Shown: positions 40,227 through 50,612, numbered from the stretch's first letter. The stretch: 64,000 nt of DNA from Amycolatopsis taiwanensis DSM 45107 (GCF_000519205.1 NZ_JAFB01000027.1:17914-81913), one strand, 5' to 3'. The notes: generated by a model not told the origin, from the sequence alone. Program-made: numbers and translations.

Positions 40227-41444
40227 CTACGTTCCGGGCACGGCGGTGACTTCGGGCTCGCTGTCGGTGGCGGGTGTGCGCGGGACGACGAGCATGGCCC
40301 CGAGACCGAGCACGGCGACCACGGCGAACAACCAGAAACCCCATGGGTAGGCGATGCCGGCGGTCACCAATGCGCCGGTGACGAACGGGCCGACGATCGC
40401 GCCCAGGCGCCCGATCCCGGAGGTCAGCCCGAGCGCGGTGCCCCGCACCTGTGGCGGAAACGTGTGCGCGACGTAGCCGAAGATCAGGACCTGCGAGGAG
40501 AACACGAAGATCCCGGTTGCCAGTACGACGAGGTTGAGCAGCAGGCTGCTGGAAATCTTCATGCTCAGCAGGGCCAAGAACACCGCCGCGATGCCGAACC
40601 ACGCCAGCACGGTCGGCTTGATCCCGCGCCGGTCGGCGACGAAGCCGGCGACCAGCAGGCCGATGATCGCGCCGGTGTTCAGCACGAGCAGCAGCGTGAC
40701 CGACGTCGACATCGCATACCCGGCGGTGCGCATGAGTTGCGGCAGCCAGGTGTTCAACCCGTACACCAGCAGCAGGCCCATGAACGAGCCGACCCACACC
40801 GCGATGCTGATCCTGCGATACCGCGGGGTGAGGACGTCACGCGGACTCCTCCGTTCGGCTTGCACGTTCGCCTTGGCGGCGAGGAACGCGGCGGACTCGG
40901 GCAGCCGCAGCCAGATCACTCCGGCGAGCACCAGCCCCACGACGCCGCCGACGTAGTACAGCGCATCCCAGTTCGTGCCGAAGGCCAGTGCCAGGACCGA
41001 GGTGGCGACCGCACCGACGTGATACCCGGTCATGGTGATCGTGCTGCTGCTCGCCCGGTGCCGCGCGGGCAGCGTCTCGGACATCACCGCGAGCGCGGTC
41101 GGCATGCACGCGCCGAGCCCGACGCCGGCGATCAGCCGGAAGATGCCGAAGATCAGCGGGTTCGGCGAGAGCGGGACGATGACGGTGAAGACGGAGAACA
41201 GCAGCACCGAGGCCACCAGGACGCCACGCCGGCCGAAGCGGTCGGCGATCGGGCCGGTGCCCGACGCGCCGATGGCCACGCCGACCAGTGAGATGGTGGC
41301 GACCGCGGTGGCTGCGGCCGGGGTGAACCCCAGTTCGCCGTCGTTGAGCACGGTCGGGATGGTGACGCCGAGCGCCACGAGGTCGTATCCCTCGATCAGC
41401 ACGGTCAGCCAGCACAGGATGATCGGCCAGAATGTTCGCGTCAT
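40227..41444 (-). CDS. AAHS-family aromatic acid:H+ symporter
   Basis: 405 residues, about 12 membrane segments. LTVLIEGYDLVALGVTIPTV in span 1 and ADRFGRRGVLVAS in loop 2-3 match the BenK/PcaK-type family, where the Asp in span 1 is required. Next to benzoylformate decarboxylase it most likely imports benzoylformate, mandelate or a related acid. The 181-base gap before it (41445-41625) contains TGAATA-N12-TATTCA, a possible operator. Confidence 0.88.
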   Translation of the reverse strand: MTRTFWPIILCWLTVLIEGYDLVALGVTIPTVLNDGELGFTPAAATAVATISLVGVAIGASGTGPIADRFGRRGVLVASVLLFSVFTVIVPLSPNPLIFGIFRLIAGVGLGACMPTALAVMSETLPARHRASSSTITMTGYHVGAVATSVLALAFGTNWDALYYVGGVVGLVLAGVIWLRLPESAAFLAAKANVQAERRSPRDVLTPRYRRISIAVWVGSFMGLLLVYGLNTWLPQLMRTAGYAMSTSVTLLLVLNTGAIIGLLVAGFVADRRGIKPTVLAWFGIAAVFLALLSMKISSSLLLNLVVLATGIFVFSSQVLIFGYVAHTFPPQVRGTALGLTSGIGRLGAIVGPFVTGALVTAGIAYPWGFWLFAVVAVLGLGAMLVVPRTPATDSEPEVTAVPGT

Positions 41445-41625
41445 TGCGGATGGCCTCCTCTGTCATTCAGAACGTGTTCGAATAGCCAGGCCGTGACTTC
41501 TCTTCGTCGGCTGCCGGTTGGCCACGATGGCGGCCTGCCCCACAAGGCGCCGTAGTGCTGTGTCGCCAAGCGTGATCATCTTGCGTTTTGAATAACCCTC
41601 CTACTCTATTCAGCCTCGAAACGCA

Positions 41626-43203
41626 CTATTCCGGTGTCGTCAATGTCGTGTCCACTTGAAACAGGCGCGGCCCGTCCGTGGGTGCCGCCAGCGCGGTACG
41701 AAGTTCGTCCACAGTGGATACGGTGTGGCCGGGAACCCCGTATCCCGTGGCGATCGCGGCGAAGTCGAGCCCCGGGATGTCCACGCCGGGCACCGTGCCG
41801 ACCTCGAGCAGCTCGGCGAACCAGCGCAGCGCGCCGTAGGTTCCGTTGCGCAGGATCACGAAGGTGACCGGCAGCCCGCGTTGCGCGGCCGTCCACAGCG
41901 CGGTTATCCCGTAGTTGGCCGAGCCGTCACCGATCACGCCGACGATCGGCCGGCCGGGGTTTCCGATGGCCGCACCCACGGCCGCGGGCAGCCCGAACCC
42001 GAGGCCGCCCGCCGCGGGGAAGAAGTACGAGCCGCCGCGCCGCAGATCCATCTGCCGCCACCAGGCGACGTTGGTCGCGGTGGACTCCACGACGTAGGTG
42101 GTGTCGGCGGGTTGGGTGTCGCGCAGCGCGGCGAACACCTGCTCGGGATGCAGCGCCACCTCGCCCACCGGGGGCTCGGGTGCGGGCAGGTAGCGGTGTT
42201 CGCCGGCGACCTTGCCCGTGCACCGCTTGAGCAACGCTTCGATCACCATTCCCGGATCGGCCACCAGTGCCTCGCCGACCGGTGCCCGCGCGGCCGCTTC
42301 GGCGTCGTCGGTCACCTGCACCAGCCGGGTGCCTTCGGGCAGATACCGGCCGGGCTCGTGCTGGTGGTAACGGAACACCGGCGCACCGAGCACGAGCGCG
42401 AGGTCATGTCCGTCCAAAGCGGACGAGACCGAGGCGATCCCGGCCGGCAGTACGCCACGGAACAGCGGGTGCCGGTTGGGGAAGGGCAGCCGGAACGACG
42501 ATGGCGCCACCCACGTGGGCGCGTCCAGGTGCTCGGCCAGCGCGACGGAGCGGTCGAACAGCCCCGCGCTGTCGATGTCGCCGCCCAGTACGAGCGCCGG
42601 GTGCTTCGCCGTATTCACCCACCCGGCGAGCGCGCGCAGGTCGTCCTCGCCGGGCGTGGCGCTCCGCCGCACGCGGCGCTCGACGATCATGGCCGCGTTC
42701 GGGCTCGCCTCGGTGTCCCAGTCGTCGTAAGGAACAGACAGATAGGTCGGCCGCCGCCGCAGTTCGGCCTCGAACACCGCCTGCGCCAGCGAGCGCGGCA
42801 CGTCCTCGGCGCATGTCGGCTCGCCGGCCCACCCGACGAGCGGGCGCATCAGCTGGGTCGGGTCGACGTTGGCCAGCATGCCTTCCATGCCGACCACGGT
42901 GCGCACCTGCTGACCGGCCATGAGCACGAGCGGCGAGCGCGCGTACACCGCATTGGTCAGCGCACCCATCGCGTTGCCGGACCCGGCAGCCGCGTGCAAG
43001 CTCACCAGCGCCGGACGGCCGGTCACCTGGGCGAAGCCGTCGGCCATGCCGAGCACGGCGCCTTCGTGCAACCCGAGCACATAATCGATGCCGGCCGGCA
43101 GCCCGCGCAGGAACGGCAGCTCGTTGGAGCCCGGGTTGCCGAAGATGGTGGTCAACCCGTGGCGCTGGAGGAAATGGTGCGCGATCTCGCGCACGGTGGC
43201 CAT
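41626..43203 (-). CDS. mdlC: Benzoylformate decarboxylase
   Basis: 525 residues from the ATG at 43201-43203. It is a ThDP enzyme that converts benzoylformate to benzaldehyde and CO2. Key residues of the Pseudomonas enzyme are seen at almost the same numbers: Ser26 in [10 protein letters not shown], Glu47 in LHEGAV, His70 in [13 protein letters not shown] and His280 in FRYHQ. The ThDP motif is [13 protein letters not shown]. It is divergent to a LysR gene and beside an AAHS transporter. A complete aldehyde dehydrogenase to handle benzaldehyde is missing; only a fragment is found. Confidence 0.92.
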   Translation of the reverse strand: MATVREIAHHFLQRHGLTTIFGNPGSNELPFLRGLPAGIDYVLGLHEGAVLGMADGFAQVTGRPALVSLHAAAGSGNAMGALTNAVYARSPLVLMAGQQVRTVVGMEGMLANVDPTQLMRPLVGWAGEPTCAEDVPRSLAQAVFEAELRRRPTYLSVPYDDWDTEASPNAAMIVERRVRRSATPGEDDLRALAGWVNTAKHPALVLGGDIDSAGLFDRSVALAEHLDAPTWVAPSSFRLPFPNRHPLFRGVLPAGIASVSSALDGHDLALVLGAPVFRYHQHEPGRYLPEGTRLVQVTDDAEAAARAPVGEALVADPGMVIEALLKRCTGKVAGEHRYLPAPEPPVGEVALHPEQVFAALRDTQPADTTYVVESTATNVAWWRQMDLRRGGSYFFPAAGGLGFGLPAAVGAAIGNPGRPIVGVIGDGSANYGITALWTAAQRGLPVTFVILRNGTYGALRWFAELLEVGTVPGVDIPGLDFAAIATGYGVPGHTVSTVDELRTALAAPTDGPRLFQVDTTLTTPE

Positions 43204-43275
43204 GGCCTGACCATGGCATGCGCGGTGATCGGGTTCCAATAAATGTTTTCCGGCCATATTATCGATGTGGTCTAT

Positions 43276-44172
43276 ATGAGCGACTTCGATCTGAACCTGG
43301 TGCGCACGTTCGTGCTGCTGTACGAGACCCGCAGCGTCACCGCGACCGCGGAGTCGATGCACCTCACCCAGCCGACGGTCAGCTACGGGTTGCAGAAGCT
43401 GCGCAGGCGCTTCGACGACGAGTTGTTCCGCCGCACCGGCGCGGGGCTGATCCCGACGACTACCGCGTCCGAGCTCTACCAGCCGCTGTGTGCCGCGCTC
43501 GCCGGGATCGAGGGCATCGTCAGCCGCAGCGACGCGTTCGACGCGGCAACCGCGCGCACCGGGTTCACCATCGCGCTGTCCGACCTCGGCGAAGTCGCCC
43601 TGCTGCCGCGCTTGCTGACCCGGCTGCGGACGGACGCGCCCGGAAGCACCCTCACCGTGCGCCCGCTGGATGTCGAGGGCGCAGAGGCGCAACTCGGGCG
43701 CGGCGAGATCGACGCGTTCATCGCCTCGCCGCTGATCTGTTCGCAGCGGCTGGCCCGCATTCCGTTGTTCAGCGAAAGTTACGTCGGCATGGTCGGGCAG
43801 GAACACCCGCGCCTGCGCGGAAATCCCGTCACCGAGGCCGACCTCGCCGCCGAGGAGCATGTCACGGTGTTCGGGCCGAACGGGCACCACGGGCCCCGCC
43901 GGGCGCTCAATGCACACGGAATGAACGTCGCATTGGAAGTCACCCGGTTCTCCTCGCTGCCCTACCTGCTGCGGGGCGGCGAGTTGGTGGCGATGGCGCC
44001 GCGCAAGGTCGCCGAGGTGTTCGCGGACACGCAACCGGTGCGCCTGTTCGAGGTGCCCTTCGAGATCGAGTCCGTGGAGGTGTCGATCTACGCGCGGCAT
44101 CCGCATGCGCGCAGTTCGGCGCAGCGCTGGTTGGTGGAATTCATGCACCGTGTGCTCGCCGAGCGAAAGTAG
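43276..44172 (+). CDS. LysR-family regulator of the benzoylformate unit
   Basis: 298 residues from the ATG at 43276 ([20 protein letters not shown]). HTH at [20 protein letters not shown]; effector part with [20 protein letters not shown] of the NahR/NodD-like group. Divergent from mdlC with a 72-base gap, so it likely controls it in response to an aromatic acid. Confidence 0.88.
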   Translation: MSDFDLNLVRTFVLLYETRSVTATAESMHLTQPTVSYGLQKLRRRFDDELFRRTGAGLIPTTTASELYQPLCAALAGIEGIVSRSDAFDAATARTGFTIALSDLGEVALLPRLLTRLRTDAPGSTLTVRPLDVEGAEAQLGRGEIDAFIASPLICSQRLARIPLFSESYVGMVGQEHPRLRGNPVTEADLAAEEHVTVFGPNGHHGPRRALNAHGMNVALEVTRFSSLPYLLRGGELVAMAPRKVAEVFADTQPVRLFEVPFEIESVEVSIYARHPHARSSAQRWLVEFMHRVLAERK

Positions 44173-44189
44173 GGCGCGGCCAGCACGAG

Positions 44190-44327
44190 GGCGTCAACGA
44201 GACGACGGCGAGCCGGCAGGACTTGTACCCCTACGGCGGCGTGAAGCAGAGTGGGCACGGCAAGGAAGGTCCGCGGTACGCGGTGGCGGAGATGACCGAG
44301 GAACGGCTCATCACCATCGGCGTCTAG
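44190..44327 (+). pseudogene. 3' remnant of an aldehyde dehydrogenase gene
   Basis: 45 codons ending in a stop, reading [20 protein letters not shown] then [34 protein letters not shown] is the C-terminal signature of NAD-dependent aldehyde dehydrogenases. There is no start, and the remaining 400 or so residues, including the catalytic Cys, are absent: the LysR gene ends 17 bases upstream. It is a truncated leftover, perhaps of the dehydrogenase that once followed mdlC. Confidence 0.8.
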
Positions 44328-44400
44328 CGCCGCCGCAAGAGGGCGTGGCATGTGTAGGGCCGTATGAAGGCACGGGAGGAGCTTGTTTCAAGATCGAACT

Positions 44401-45624
44401 GTGGCGAAAGAACCGAATGATGTCCTGCGCACGATCGAGCGGGTCGAGCAGCGGCTCGACGTGGTCGGGGGTCGGCTCGTGGACCGCTATCGTGCCGAGA
44501 TCGTCGACTACCGGGCTCTCGACGAGCACACCCTGCACGGCGACGTCCTGCCCACCGCGCAGCGCAACGTGCAGGAGTTGCTAGCGGCGCTGCGCGAGGA
44601 CGCCGCGCCCACCGAGTCGTCACTGGACGCACTGCGGCGCAGCGCGTCGCGGCGCGTTCACCAGGGCATTCCGTTGCAGGCGTTGCTGCACGCCTACCGC
44701 TTGTGGGGACAGGTCGTCTGGCAGGAGATCCTCGCCGTCACCGATCCCGGCGAACCGAGCGAACGGGAGGCGGCGCTCGCCGTCGCGGGTCGCGTGATGG
44801 CCTATGTCGACCAGGTCTCGGTCGCCGTCGCCCAGTCCTACCTCGACGAGGTGACCGGTGTGCTCGGCGACCGCGAGGCGATGCGCAGGGACCTGTTGGA
44901 GGCACTCGTCTCCGGAAGGCCGATCAGTGAACGCATGCGCCAGCGTGCCGGGGCCTCGGCACTCGACGTCGACGGTGAGCACGCCGTCGTACTCGCGAGG
45001 TCGCTCGAACCGATGGGCAGCGACCGGTCGGCGCTGCGCGCGGCCGTGGACGGCGCCCGGCAACGGCTCCGGCCCTCGTCCTCGGCGATCCTCGTCGGGA
45101 TACGCGAGGACGAGGTGGTGACGATCTACCCGGTCACCAGCCATGAGGAGTACACGATCCTCGTCGCGCAGGCGGGGGAGTGGGCGGCCGCGATCACCGG
45201 GTTCGCGGTGGGCGTGGGGCGCGCGCACCGCGGCGCCGACGGCATCGCGGCCAGCTACGCCGAGGCCGAGGAGGCCGTGCGGCTCGGCGCCGTCACCGGG
45301 GGCGGCAAGGCCAGCACGTTCTCCGAGGTGCTGCTTGACCACCTGCTCTCCAGCAGCCCGCACCTGGCGGCGTTGCAGCACGAGACCATTGCTCCGCTGC
45401 ATGCCTACGACCGTGCCAAGGACGCCCAGCTTGTGCGCACGCTCCGGGTCTATTTCGAGCACGCGTTCAACCTCGCCCGCAGCGCCGCCGCGTTGTCGGT
45501 GCACCCGAACACGGTCGTCTATCGGCTGCGCCGGATCCACCAGCTCACCGGGCACGACCCGAACGACCCCGACCAACTGCTCCTGTTGCTGCTCGGCATG
45601 AAGAGCGACCGCTGGAGGAGCTGA
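44401..45624 (+). CDS. PucR/CdaR-type regulator
   Basis: 407 residues from a GTG at 44401; a TTG at 44383 lies too close to the ribosome site GGGAGGAG. The N-terminal helical domain (SRRVHQGIPLQALLHAYRLW) is the RsbRD-like sensor part, a GGDEF-like middle follows, and the C-terminus has AAALSVHPNTVVYRLRRIHQ, the PucR HTH. It stands before the acyl-CoA ligase operon and is probably its regulator. Confidence 0.85.
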   Translation: MAKEPNDVLRTIERVEQRLDVVGGRLVDRYRAEIVDYRALDEHTLHGDVLPTAQRNVQELLAALREDAAPTESSLDALRRSASRRVHQGIPLQALLHAYRLWGQVVWQEILAVTDPGEPSEREAALAVAGRVMAYVDQVSVAVAQSYLDEVTGVLGDREAMRRDLLEALVSGRPISERMRQRAGASALDVDGEHAVVLARSLEPMGSDRSALRAAVDGARQRLRPSSSAILVGIREDEVVTIYPVTSHEEYTILVAQAGEWAAAITGFAVGVGRAHRGADGIAASYAEAEEAVRLGAVTGGGKASTFSEVLLDHLLSSSPHLAALQHETIAPLHAYDRAKDAQLVRTLRVYFEHAFNLARSAAALSVHPNTVVYRLRRIHQLTGHDPNDPDQLLLLLLGMKSDRWRS

Positions 45625-45749
45625 TTCGCGTTTCTTGCAACGGCAGGGGCGCGAACTTCTCGGATTGACGCGCAGACAGCTCGCGTCGCGCCGTCTTACC
45701 GTCACCTCCAGTTAAGCCCCAGGTCAGAGACGTCCTTCGGAGGTGGTAC

Positions 45750-47681
45750 GTGGCCGCGACGCCCGTATGGGTGCCCGATGAAAAGACCGTGGCGCGCAGC
45801 AGGCTCGGCGACTTCCTTGCCGCGACCGGATGTGCGGACCCGCGCGACCTCGACCGCAGGGCCCGCGAGGACCCCGGCTGGTTCTGGGGCGAGGCCGCCC
45901 GCTGGCTCGGGCTGGACTGGCAGCGGGAGCCGCACGCGGTCGTCGAGGGCCTCGACGAGCCGCACCACACCCGCTGGTTCCCCGGCGGGGAGCTGAACAT
46001 CGCCGACAACGCCGTGGACCGCTGGGTTCGCCGCGGTCGTGGTGCCGAGCCCGCCCTGCGTTGGGAGACCGAGGACGGCGAGCGCGGCCACCTGACCTTC
46101 GCCGGGCTGGCCGCCGAGGTCGACCGGGTGGCGGCCGGGCTCCGTGAGCACGGCATCGGGTTCGGCGACCGGGTGGGCATCCAGCTGCCGATGGTGCGGG
46201 AGGCGGTGGTCTCGGCGCTCGCGTGCGCCAAGCTCGGCGCCGTCGCGGTGCTGCTGTTCTCCGGGTTCGGCGAGGCTGCCGTCGCGCAGCGCCTCGGGGA
46301 CTCCGGTGCGGTCGCGCTCGTCTGCGCCGACGGCTTTCCCCGGCGCGGCAGGTCCGTCCAGTTGCGAGGCATGCTCGCGAAGGTCGCCGAGCGCACACCC
46401 AGCCTGCGCACGTGCGTCGTCGTCGGCCTCGCCGGGGCGGACGTGGCGGGGCCCCGGCTTCCGGGCGAGGTCTCGTGGGACGCGCTGGGCACCGGCGCTG
46501 AGCCCGTGCCGGCCGCCCGCTGCCCGGCCACGCATCCGCTGATGATCGCCTACACCTCGGGCACCACCGGTGCGCCGAAGGGCATCACGCTGGGACACGC
46601 CGGGTTCGCGGTCAAAGCCGGCACCGACGCCGCATGGTGCTTCGACGTGGGCGAAGGCGATGTCAGCGCCTGGATCACCGACCCCGGCTGGATCATGAGT
46701 CCGATCACCGTGCTCGGCGGGCTGGTCGCGGGCAGCGCCGTCGCCGTGTACGGCGGGGGCGTCGACTACCCCGATCACGGGCGCGTGTGGCGCTTCGCCG
46801 AGAGCGCGGGGGTGACCATGCTCGGCGTGTCCCCGACGCTCGTGCGCACGCTCGCGCGCGGTGGCGACGACGCGGTACCAGACGAACCGGCCACGATCCG
46901 GGTGTTCGCCTCCAGCGGCGAGCCGTGGACGCCCGACGCGTTCTCATGGCTGTTCGACAGGGTGGGCCGGGGCCGCGTCCCCATCATCAACTACTCCGGC
47001 GGCACCGAGGTATCGGGCGCGATCCTGTCCAACACGACGCTGCAGCCAATCGTGTCCTGCGGGTTCGCGGGCCCGGTGCCGGGGATGGCGGCCGAGGTGG
47101 CGGCGCCCGACGGCACGCCGCTCACCGGGTCCGTCGGCGAGTTGGTGCTGCGCCGCCCGTCGCCGGGGATGCCACTCGGCTTCTGGGGCGAGCCAGGACG
47201 GTACGAGAGGACCTATTGGCAGCACTGGCCCGGCACGTGGCTGCATGGCGACTTCGCCGAAATCGACACCGACGGCGTGTGGTTCATTCGGGGTCGCAGC
47301 GACGACACGATGAACGTGGCGGGCAAGCGGCTCGGGCCCGCCGAGATCGAGCAGGTCGTCGGCGAGCACCCCGGCGTCAGCGAGTCGGCGGCATTCGGCA
47401 CGCCCGATCCCGTGAAGGGCGAGCGTGTGGTCGTGCTTGTCGTGCCGTCGGCGCGGGCGGACGTGGAGCGGCTCACCGACGAGGTGACCGCGTTGGTGCG
47501 GGAGCGGCTCGGTGCCGCGTTGCGGCCGCACGCGGTGCACGCGGTGCCGAGCCTGCCACGCACCCGCAGCGGCAAGATCCTGCGACGAGTGATCCGCGCC
47601 GTGTATCTCGGCGACAGTCCGGGGGATCTGTCCTCATTGGACAATCCCGAGTCGATCGACGCGGTGAGGGGAGTCCGATGA
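45750..47681 (+). CDS. AMP-forming acyl-CoA synthetase, acetoacetyl-CoA-synthetase-like
   Basis: 643 residues from a GTG at 45750, with GGAGG 7 bases upstream. The phosphate loop is YTSGTTGAPKG (268-278), then GWIMSPITVLGGLVAGS, GDFAEIDTDGVWFIRGRSDD and the CoA-ligating lysine in RTRSGKILRR (Lys609). The long N-terminal part with PGWFWGEAARWLGLDW resembles acetyl- and acetoacetyl-CoA synthetases. It would activate the operon's acid substrate. First gene of an eight-gene operon. Confidence 0.9.
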   Translation: MAATPVWVPDEKTVARSRLGDFLAATGCADPRDLDRRAREDPGWFWGEAARWLGLDWQREPHAVVEGLDEPHHTRWFPGGELNIADNAVDRWVRRGRGAEPALRWETEDGERGHLTFAGLAAEVDRVAAGLREHGIGFGDRVGIQLPMVREAVVSALACAKLGAVAVLLFSGFGEAAVAQRLGDSGAVALVCADGFPRRGRSVQLRGMLAKVAERTPSLRTCVVVGLAGADVAGPRLPGEVSWDALGTGAEPVPAARCPATHPLMIAYTSGTTGAPKGITLGHAGFAVKAGTDAAWCFDVGEGDVSAWITDPGWIMSPITVLGGLVAGSAVAVYGGGVDYPDHGRVWRFAESAGVTMLGVSPTLVRTLARGGDDAVPDEPATIRVFASSGEPWTPDAFSWLFDRVGRGRVPIINYSGGTEVSGAILSNTTLQPIVSCGFAGPVPGMAAEVAAPDGTPLTGSVGELVLRRPSPGMPLGFWGEPGRYERTYWQHWPGTWLHGDFAEIDTDGVWFIRGRSDDTMNVAGKRLGPAEIEQVVGEHPGVSESAAFGTPDPVKGERVVVLVVPSARADVERLTDEVTALVRERLGAALRPHAVHAVPSLPRTRSGKILRRVIRAVYLGDSPGDLSSLDNPESIDAVRGVR

Positions 47682-48835
47682 GCCTGCGCGGCGCGGCTGC
47701 GGTGGTCGGCGTGGCGGAGACCGCGCCACGCCGCACCACCCCGGGACTGACCACTTTGGACATGATCGCGGGCACGGCGGCGAGGGCGGTGGCCGACGCC
47801 GGGTTGGAGCCGGGCGAGATCGACGGGCTGCTCGTCGGCCCGCAGGTGGGGGAGACCCCGCAGCACGTGCCCGCCACGGTCGCCGAGTACCTCGGGCTCG
47901 CGCCGACGTACGCCGACGTTGTGGACCTCGGGGGCGCCACCGGCGCGGGCATGGTGTGGCGTGCCGCGGCCGCCATCGCCGCCGGGATGTGCGAGACCGC
48001 GCTCTGCGTGCTCGGCAACGTGCGCACCGACGTCACGCCGCGCTCGCCCAACCGCAACCCGATCCGCGAGTTCGACGTGCCCTACGGCGGTAGCGGAGCC
48101 AACCAGGCCTACGCCATGGTCGCCAACCGGCACCGGGCGGAGTTCGGCACCACGCCTGAACAGCTCGCGCTCGTGCCGGTGTTCGAGCGGGACAACGCGC
48201 GGCTCAACCCGGACGCCGTGTTCCACGGCACGCAGATCACCGTGGACGATGTGCTGGCCTCACCGCTGGTGGTGTCGCCGCTGCGGCTGTTGGAGGTGGT
48301 CATGCCGTGCGGCGGTGGGGCTGCGGTAGTCGTCACTTCGCCCGCCCGTGCGCGCCGCGCGCCGTCCCGGCCGGTGTGGCTGCGCGGCGCGGGCGAGAAG
48401 GTGACACACCGCGCGCTGAGCCAGGCGCCCGAGCTGACCACCTCGCCACTGGCCGCGGCGATCGGCGACGCGTACACGATGGCGTCGGTGGGTTCCGCCG
48501 ACCTGGACCTGCTGTCGCTGTACGACTGCTACTCGATCATGCTCGCCGTGACGTTCGAGGACGCGGGGCTGTGCCGGAAAGGCGAGGTCGGCCCGTGGAT
48601 GGCCGACCAGGACTTCTCGCATACCGGCAACCTGCCCTGCAACCCGCACGGCGGCCAGCTCGCGTGCGGCCAGGCCGATCTGGCGGGCGGGATGGCACAC
48701 GTCGTCGAGGCCGTGCGCCAGCTGCGCGGCACCTCGGGCGGGCGCCAGGTCCCCGATCCGGAGCTCGCGCTGGTGACCGGCAACGGCGCCACGATGAGCG
48801 AGGAGGTCGCACTGGTGCTGGAGGCAGGAGCATGA
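47678..48835 (+). CDS. SCP2/thiolase-like lipid-transfer protein
   Basis: 385 residues, ATGA-coupled to the ligase. Thiolase fold with VDLGGATGAGMVWRAAAAIA in the place of the nucleophile region (no Cys visible there), YGGSGANQAYAM, and the C-terminal NPHGGQLACGQADLAGG. Members of this group (Ltp-like) pair with an OB-fold protein and often perform retro-aldol cleavage of a CoA ester, as Ltp2 with ChsH2 in steroid side-chain loss. Confidence 0.85.
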   Translation: MSLRGAAAVVGVAETAPRRTTPGLTTLDMIAGTAARAVADAGLEPGEIDGLLVGPQVGETPQHVPATVAEYLGLAPTYADVVDLGGATGAGMVWRAAAAIAAGMCETALCVLGNVRTDVTPRSPNRNPIREFDVPYGGSGANQAYAMVANRHRAEFGTTPEQLALVPVFERDNARLNPDAVFHGTQITVDDVLASPLVVSPLRLLEVVMPCGGGAAVVVTSPARARRAPSRPVWLRGAGEKVTHRALSQAPELTTSPLAAAIGDAYTMASVGSADLDLLSLYDCYSIMLAVTFEDAGLCRKGEVGPWMADQDFSHTGNLPCNPHGGQLACGQADLAGGMAHVVEAVRQLRGTSGGRQVPDPELALVTGNGATMSEEVALVLEAGA

Positions 48836-49239
48836 CGATCGCCAAACCCGGCCCCACGCCGGTTCCGCTGACCGAACCGTTCTGGGCGGCCGCGCGCCGG
48901 GGAGAGCTGCTGCTGCAGCACTGCCGGGCGTGCGGCCATCACCAGCACTACCCGCGCGTGCTGTGCACCCGCTGCTGGCATCGCGAGCTGGACTGGGTGC
49001 CGTCCGCGGGGCGGGGTCGCGTGTGGACGTTCACCGTCGTGCACCGGCCCGGCCATCCCGCGTGGACGGACGACGTCCCGTACGCGCTGGCCATCGTGGA
49101 GCTTGACGAGGGGCCCCGGCTGCTGACCAACGTCGTCGGGATCGACCCCGTCGACGTGGAGGTCGGTCTGCGGGTCGGTGCGCGGTTCACCGAGCGCGAC
49201 GGCACCACGCTCGTCCAGTTCGGACCGGAGGACTCCTGA
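48832..49239 (+). CDS. OB-fold/zinc-ribbon partner of the thiolase-like protein (DUF35)
   Basis: 135 residues, ATGA-coupled. The zinc ribbon has CRACGHHQ and CTRCWHR; then an OB-fold with GRGRVWTFTVVHRPGHPAW. Proteins of this type form a complex with the thiolase-like protein encoded directly upstream. The pair defines a CoA-ester cleaving step. Confidence 0.87.
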   Translation: MTIAKPGPTPVPLTEPFWAAARRGELLLQHCRACGHHQHYPRVLCTRCWHRELDWVPSAGRGRVWTFTVVHRPGHPAWTDDVPYALAIVELDEGPRLLTNVVGIDPVDVEVGLRVGARFTERDGTTLVQFGPEDS

Positions 49240-49262
49240 CGTTAGCCCGGCTTCACAACGAG

Positions 49263-50612
49263 GTGATGACCATGAGCTCGACAGTCACGACGACGACCGC
49301 CACTCGCCGCGGATCCGCCCGCAAGGTCGCGGTCGCCAGCTTCATCGGCACCGCGATCGAGTGGTACGACTTCTACCTTTACGGCACGGCCGCCGCGCTG
49401 GTGTTCAACCGGCTGTTCTTCCCTTCCTTCTCGCCGCTGGCAGGAACCCTGCTGGCGCTGTCCACCTACACCGCGGGGTTCGTCGCCCGACCGCTCGGCG
49501 GCATCGTCATGGGCCACTTCGGCGACCGGCTCGGCCGCAAGTCCATGCTCGTGCTGTCCTTGCTGATGATGGGCACCGCCACGGCGCTGATCGGCGTGCT
49601 GCCGACGTTCGCGGTCGCCGGTATCTGGGCGCCGTTACTGCTCGTCGTACTGAGAGTGGTGCAAGGCTTCGGCGTCGGCGGCGAGTGGGGTGGCGCGGTG
49701 CTGATGGCCGTGGAACACGCCCCGAAGCGATCCCGCGGTTTCTTCGGCGCGTGGCCGCAGATCGGCGTGCCCGCGGGGCTGCTGCTCGCCAACGGTGTGT
49801 TCATGGCGCTGACCAACGCGCTCGGCGAAAAAGCCTTCCTGCAGTGGGGCTGGCGCATTCCGTTCCTGCTCTCGGCGGTCCTCGTGCTCGTCGGCCTGGT
49901 CATCCGGTTGCAGGTCGAGGAGTCGCCCGCGTTCCAGGAGGTCGCCAGCTCGGGCCGGGTCGACCGCAGGCCGTTCGTGACGTTGCTGCGTACCCAGTGG
50001 CGAGTGGTGTTGCTCGCGGCCGGGGTCAAGCTCGCGCAGAACTCGATCTTCTACATCTTCACCGTGTTCGTGCTGACCTATGCGACGAGCGTGCTCGGGC
50101 TGAGCCAGTCGGTCGCGCTCACCGGTGTGCTCATCAGCTCGGCGCTGAGCCTGGGCAGCCTGCTGTTCTTCGGCTGGCTGTCCGACCGCTACGGCAGGCG
50201 CAGGGTGTACCTCGTGGGTGCGGTGGTGTCGGTGCTCTTCGCGTTCCCGTTCTTCTGGCTGCTCGACACGCGCTCCGCAGTGGTGATCTGGCTGGCGATG
50301 GTCATCGGCATGATCGGCCACGACATGATGTACGGCCCGCAGGCTGCGTACTTCAGCGAGTTGTTCGACGCGAAGGTGCGCTACAGCGGCGCGTCGCTGG
50401 GCTACCAGCTGTCGTCGCTTATCGCGGGCGGGTTCGCGCCGGTCATCGCCGTGGCGCTGCTCGGTGTAGCGGGCGGCCACCACTGGCCCATCGCGACGTA
50501 CATGATCGTGGTCGGGGTGATCAGCGTGGTGGCCCTGGCGCTCGCCCCCGAGACGCATCGCGGCGACCGCCGCGAGCGGGCCGATACGAGCGGGAGGGTC
50601 GATGACACGTGA
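49263..50612 (+). CDS. MHS-family metabolite:H+ symporter
   Basis: 449 residues from a GTG at 49263 (codons GTG ATG ACC ATG, so the exact start is open). Twelve spans with SFIGTAIEWYDFYLYGTAAA and ARPLGGIVMGHFGDRLGRKS, diagnostic for the metabolite:H+ symporter family (shikimate, proline/betaine, aromatic acids). It probably imports the substrate of the operon. Confidence 0.9.
   Translation: MMTMSSTVTTTTATRRGSARKVAVASFIGTAIEWYDFYLYGTAAALVFNRLFFPSFSPLAGTLLALSTYTAGFVARPLGGIVMGHFGDRLGRKSMLVLSLLMMGTATALIGVLPTFAVAGIWAPLLLVVLRVVQGFGVGGEWGGAVLMAVEHAPKRSRGFFGAWPQIGVPAGLLLANGVFMALTNALGEKAFLQWGWRIPFLLSAVLVLVGLVIRLQVEESPAFQEVASSGRVDRRPFVTLLRTQWRVVLLAAGVKLAQNSIFYIFTVFVLTYATSVLGLSQSVALTGVLISSALSLGSLLFFGWLSDRYGRRRVYLVGAVVSVLFAFPFFWLLDTRSAVVIWLAMVIGMIGHDMMYGPQAAYFSELFDAKVRYSGASLGYQLSSLIAGGFAPVIAVALLGVAGGHHWPIATYMIVVGVISVVALALAPETHRGDRRERADTSGRVDDT

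Noticed and set aside
41656..43242. Long plus-strand open frame opposite mdlC
   Set aside because: Antisense shadow of a gene with conserved catalytic residues; composition is Arg/His/Gly-rich.
44620..45705. Minus-strand open frame opposite the PucR gene
   Set aside because: The plus strand encodes a clear PucR HTH; the minus frame has no recognisable motif.
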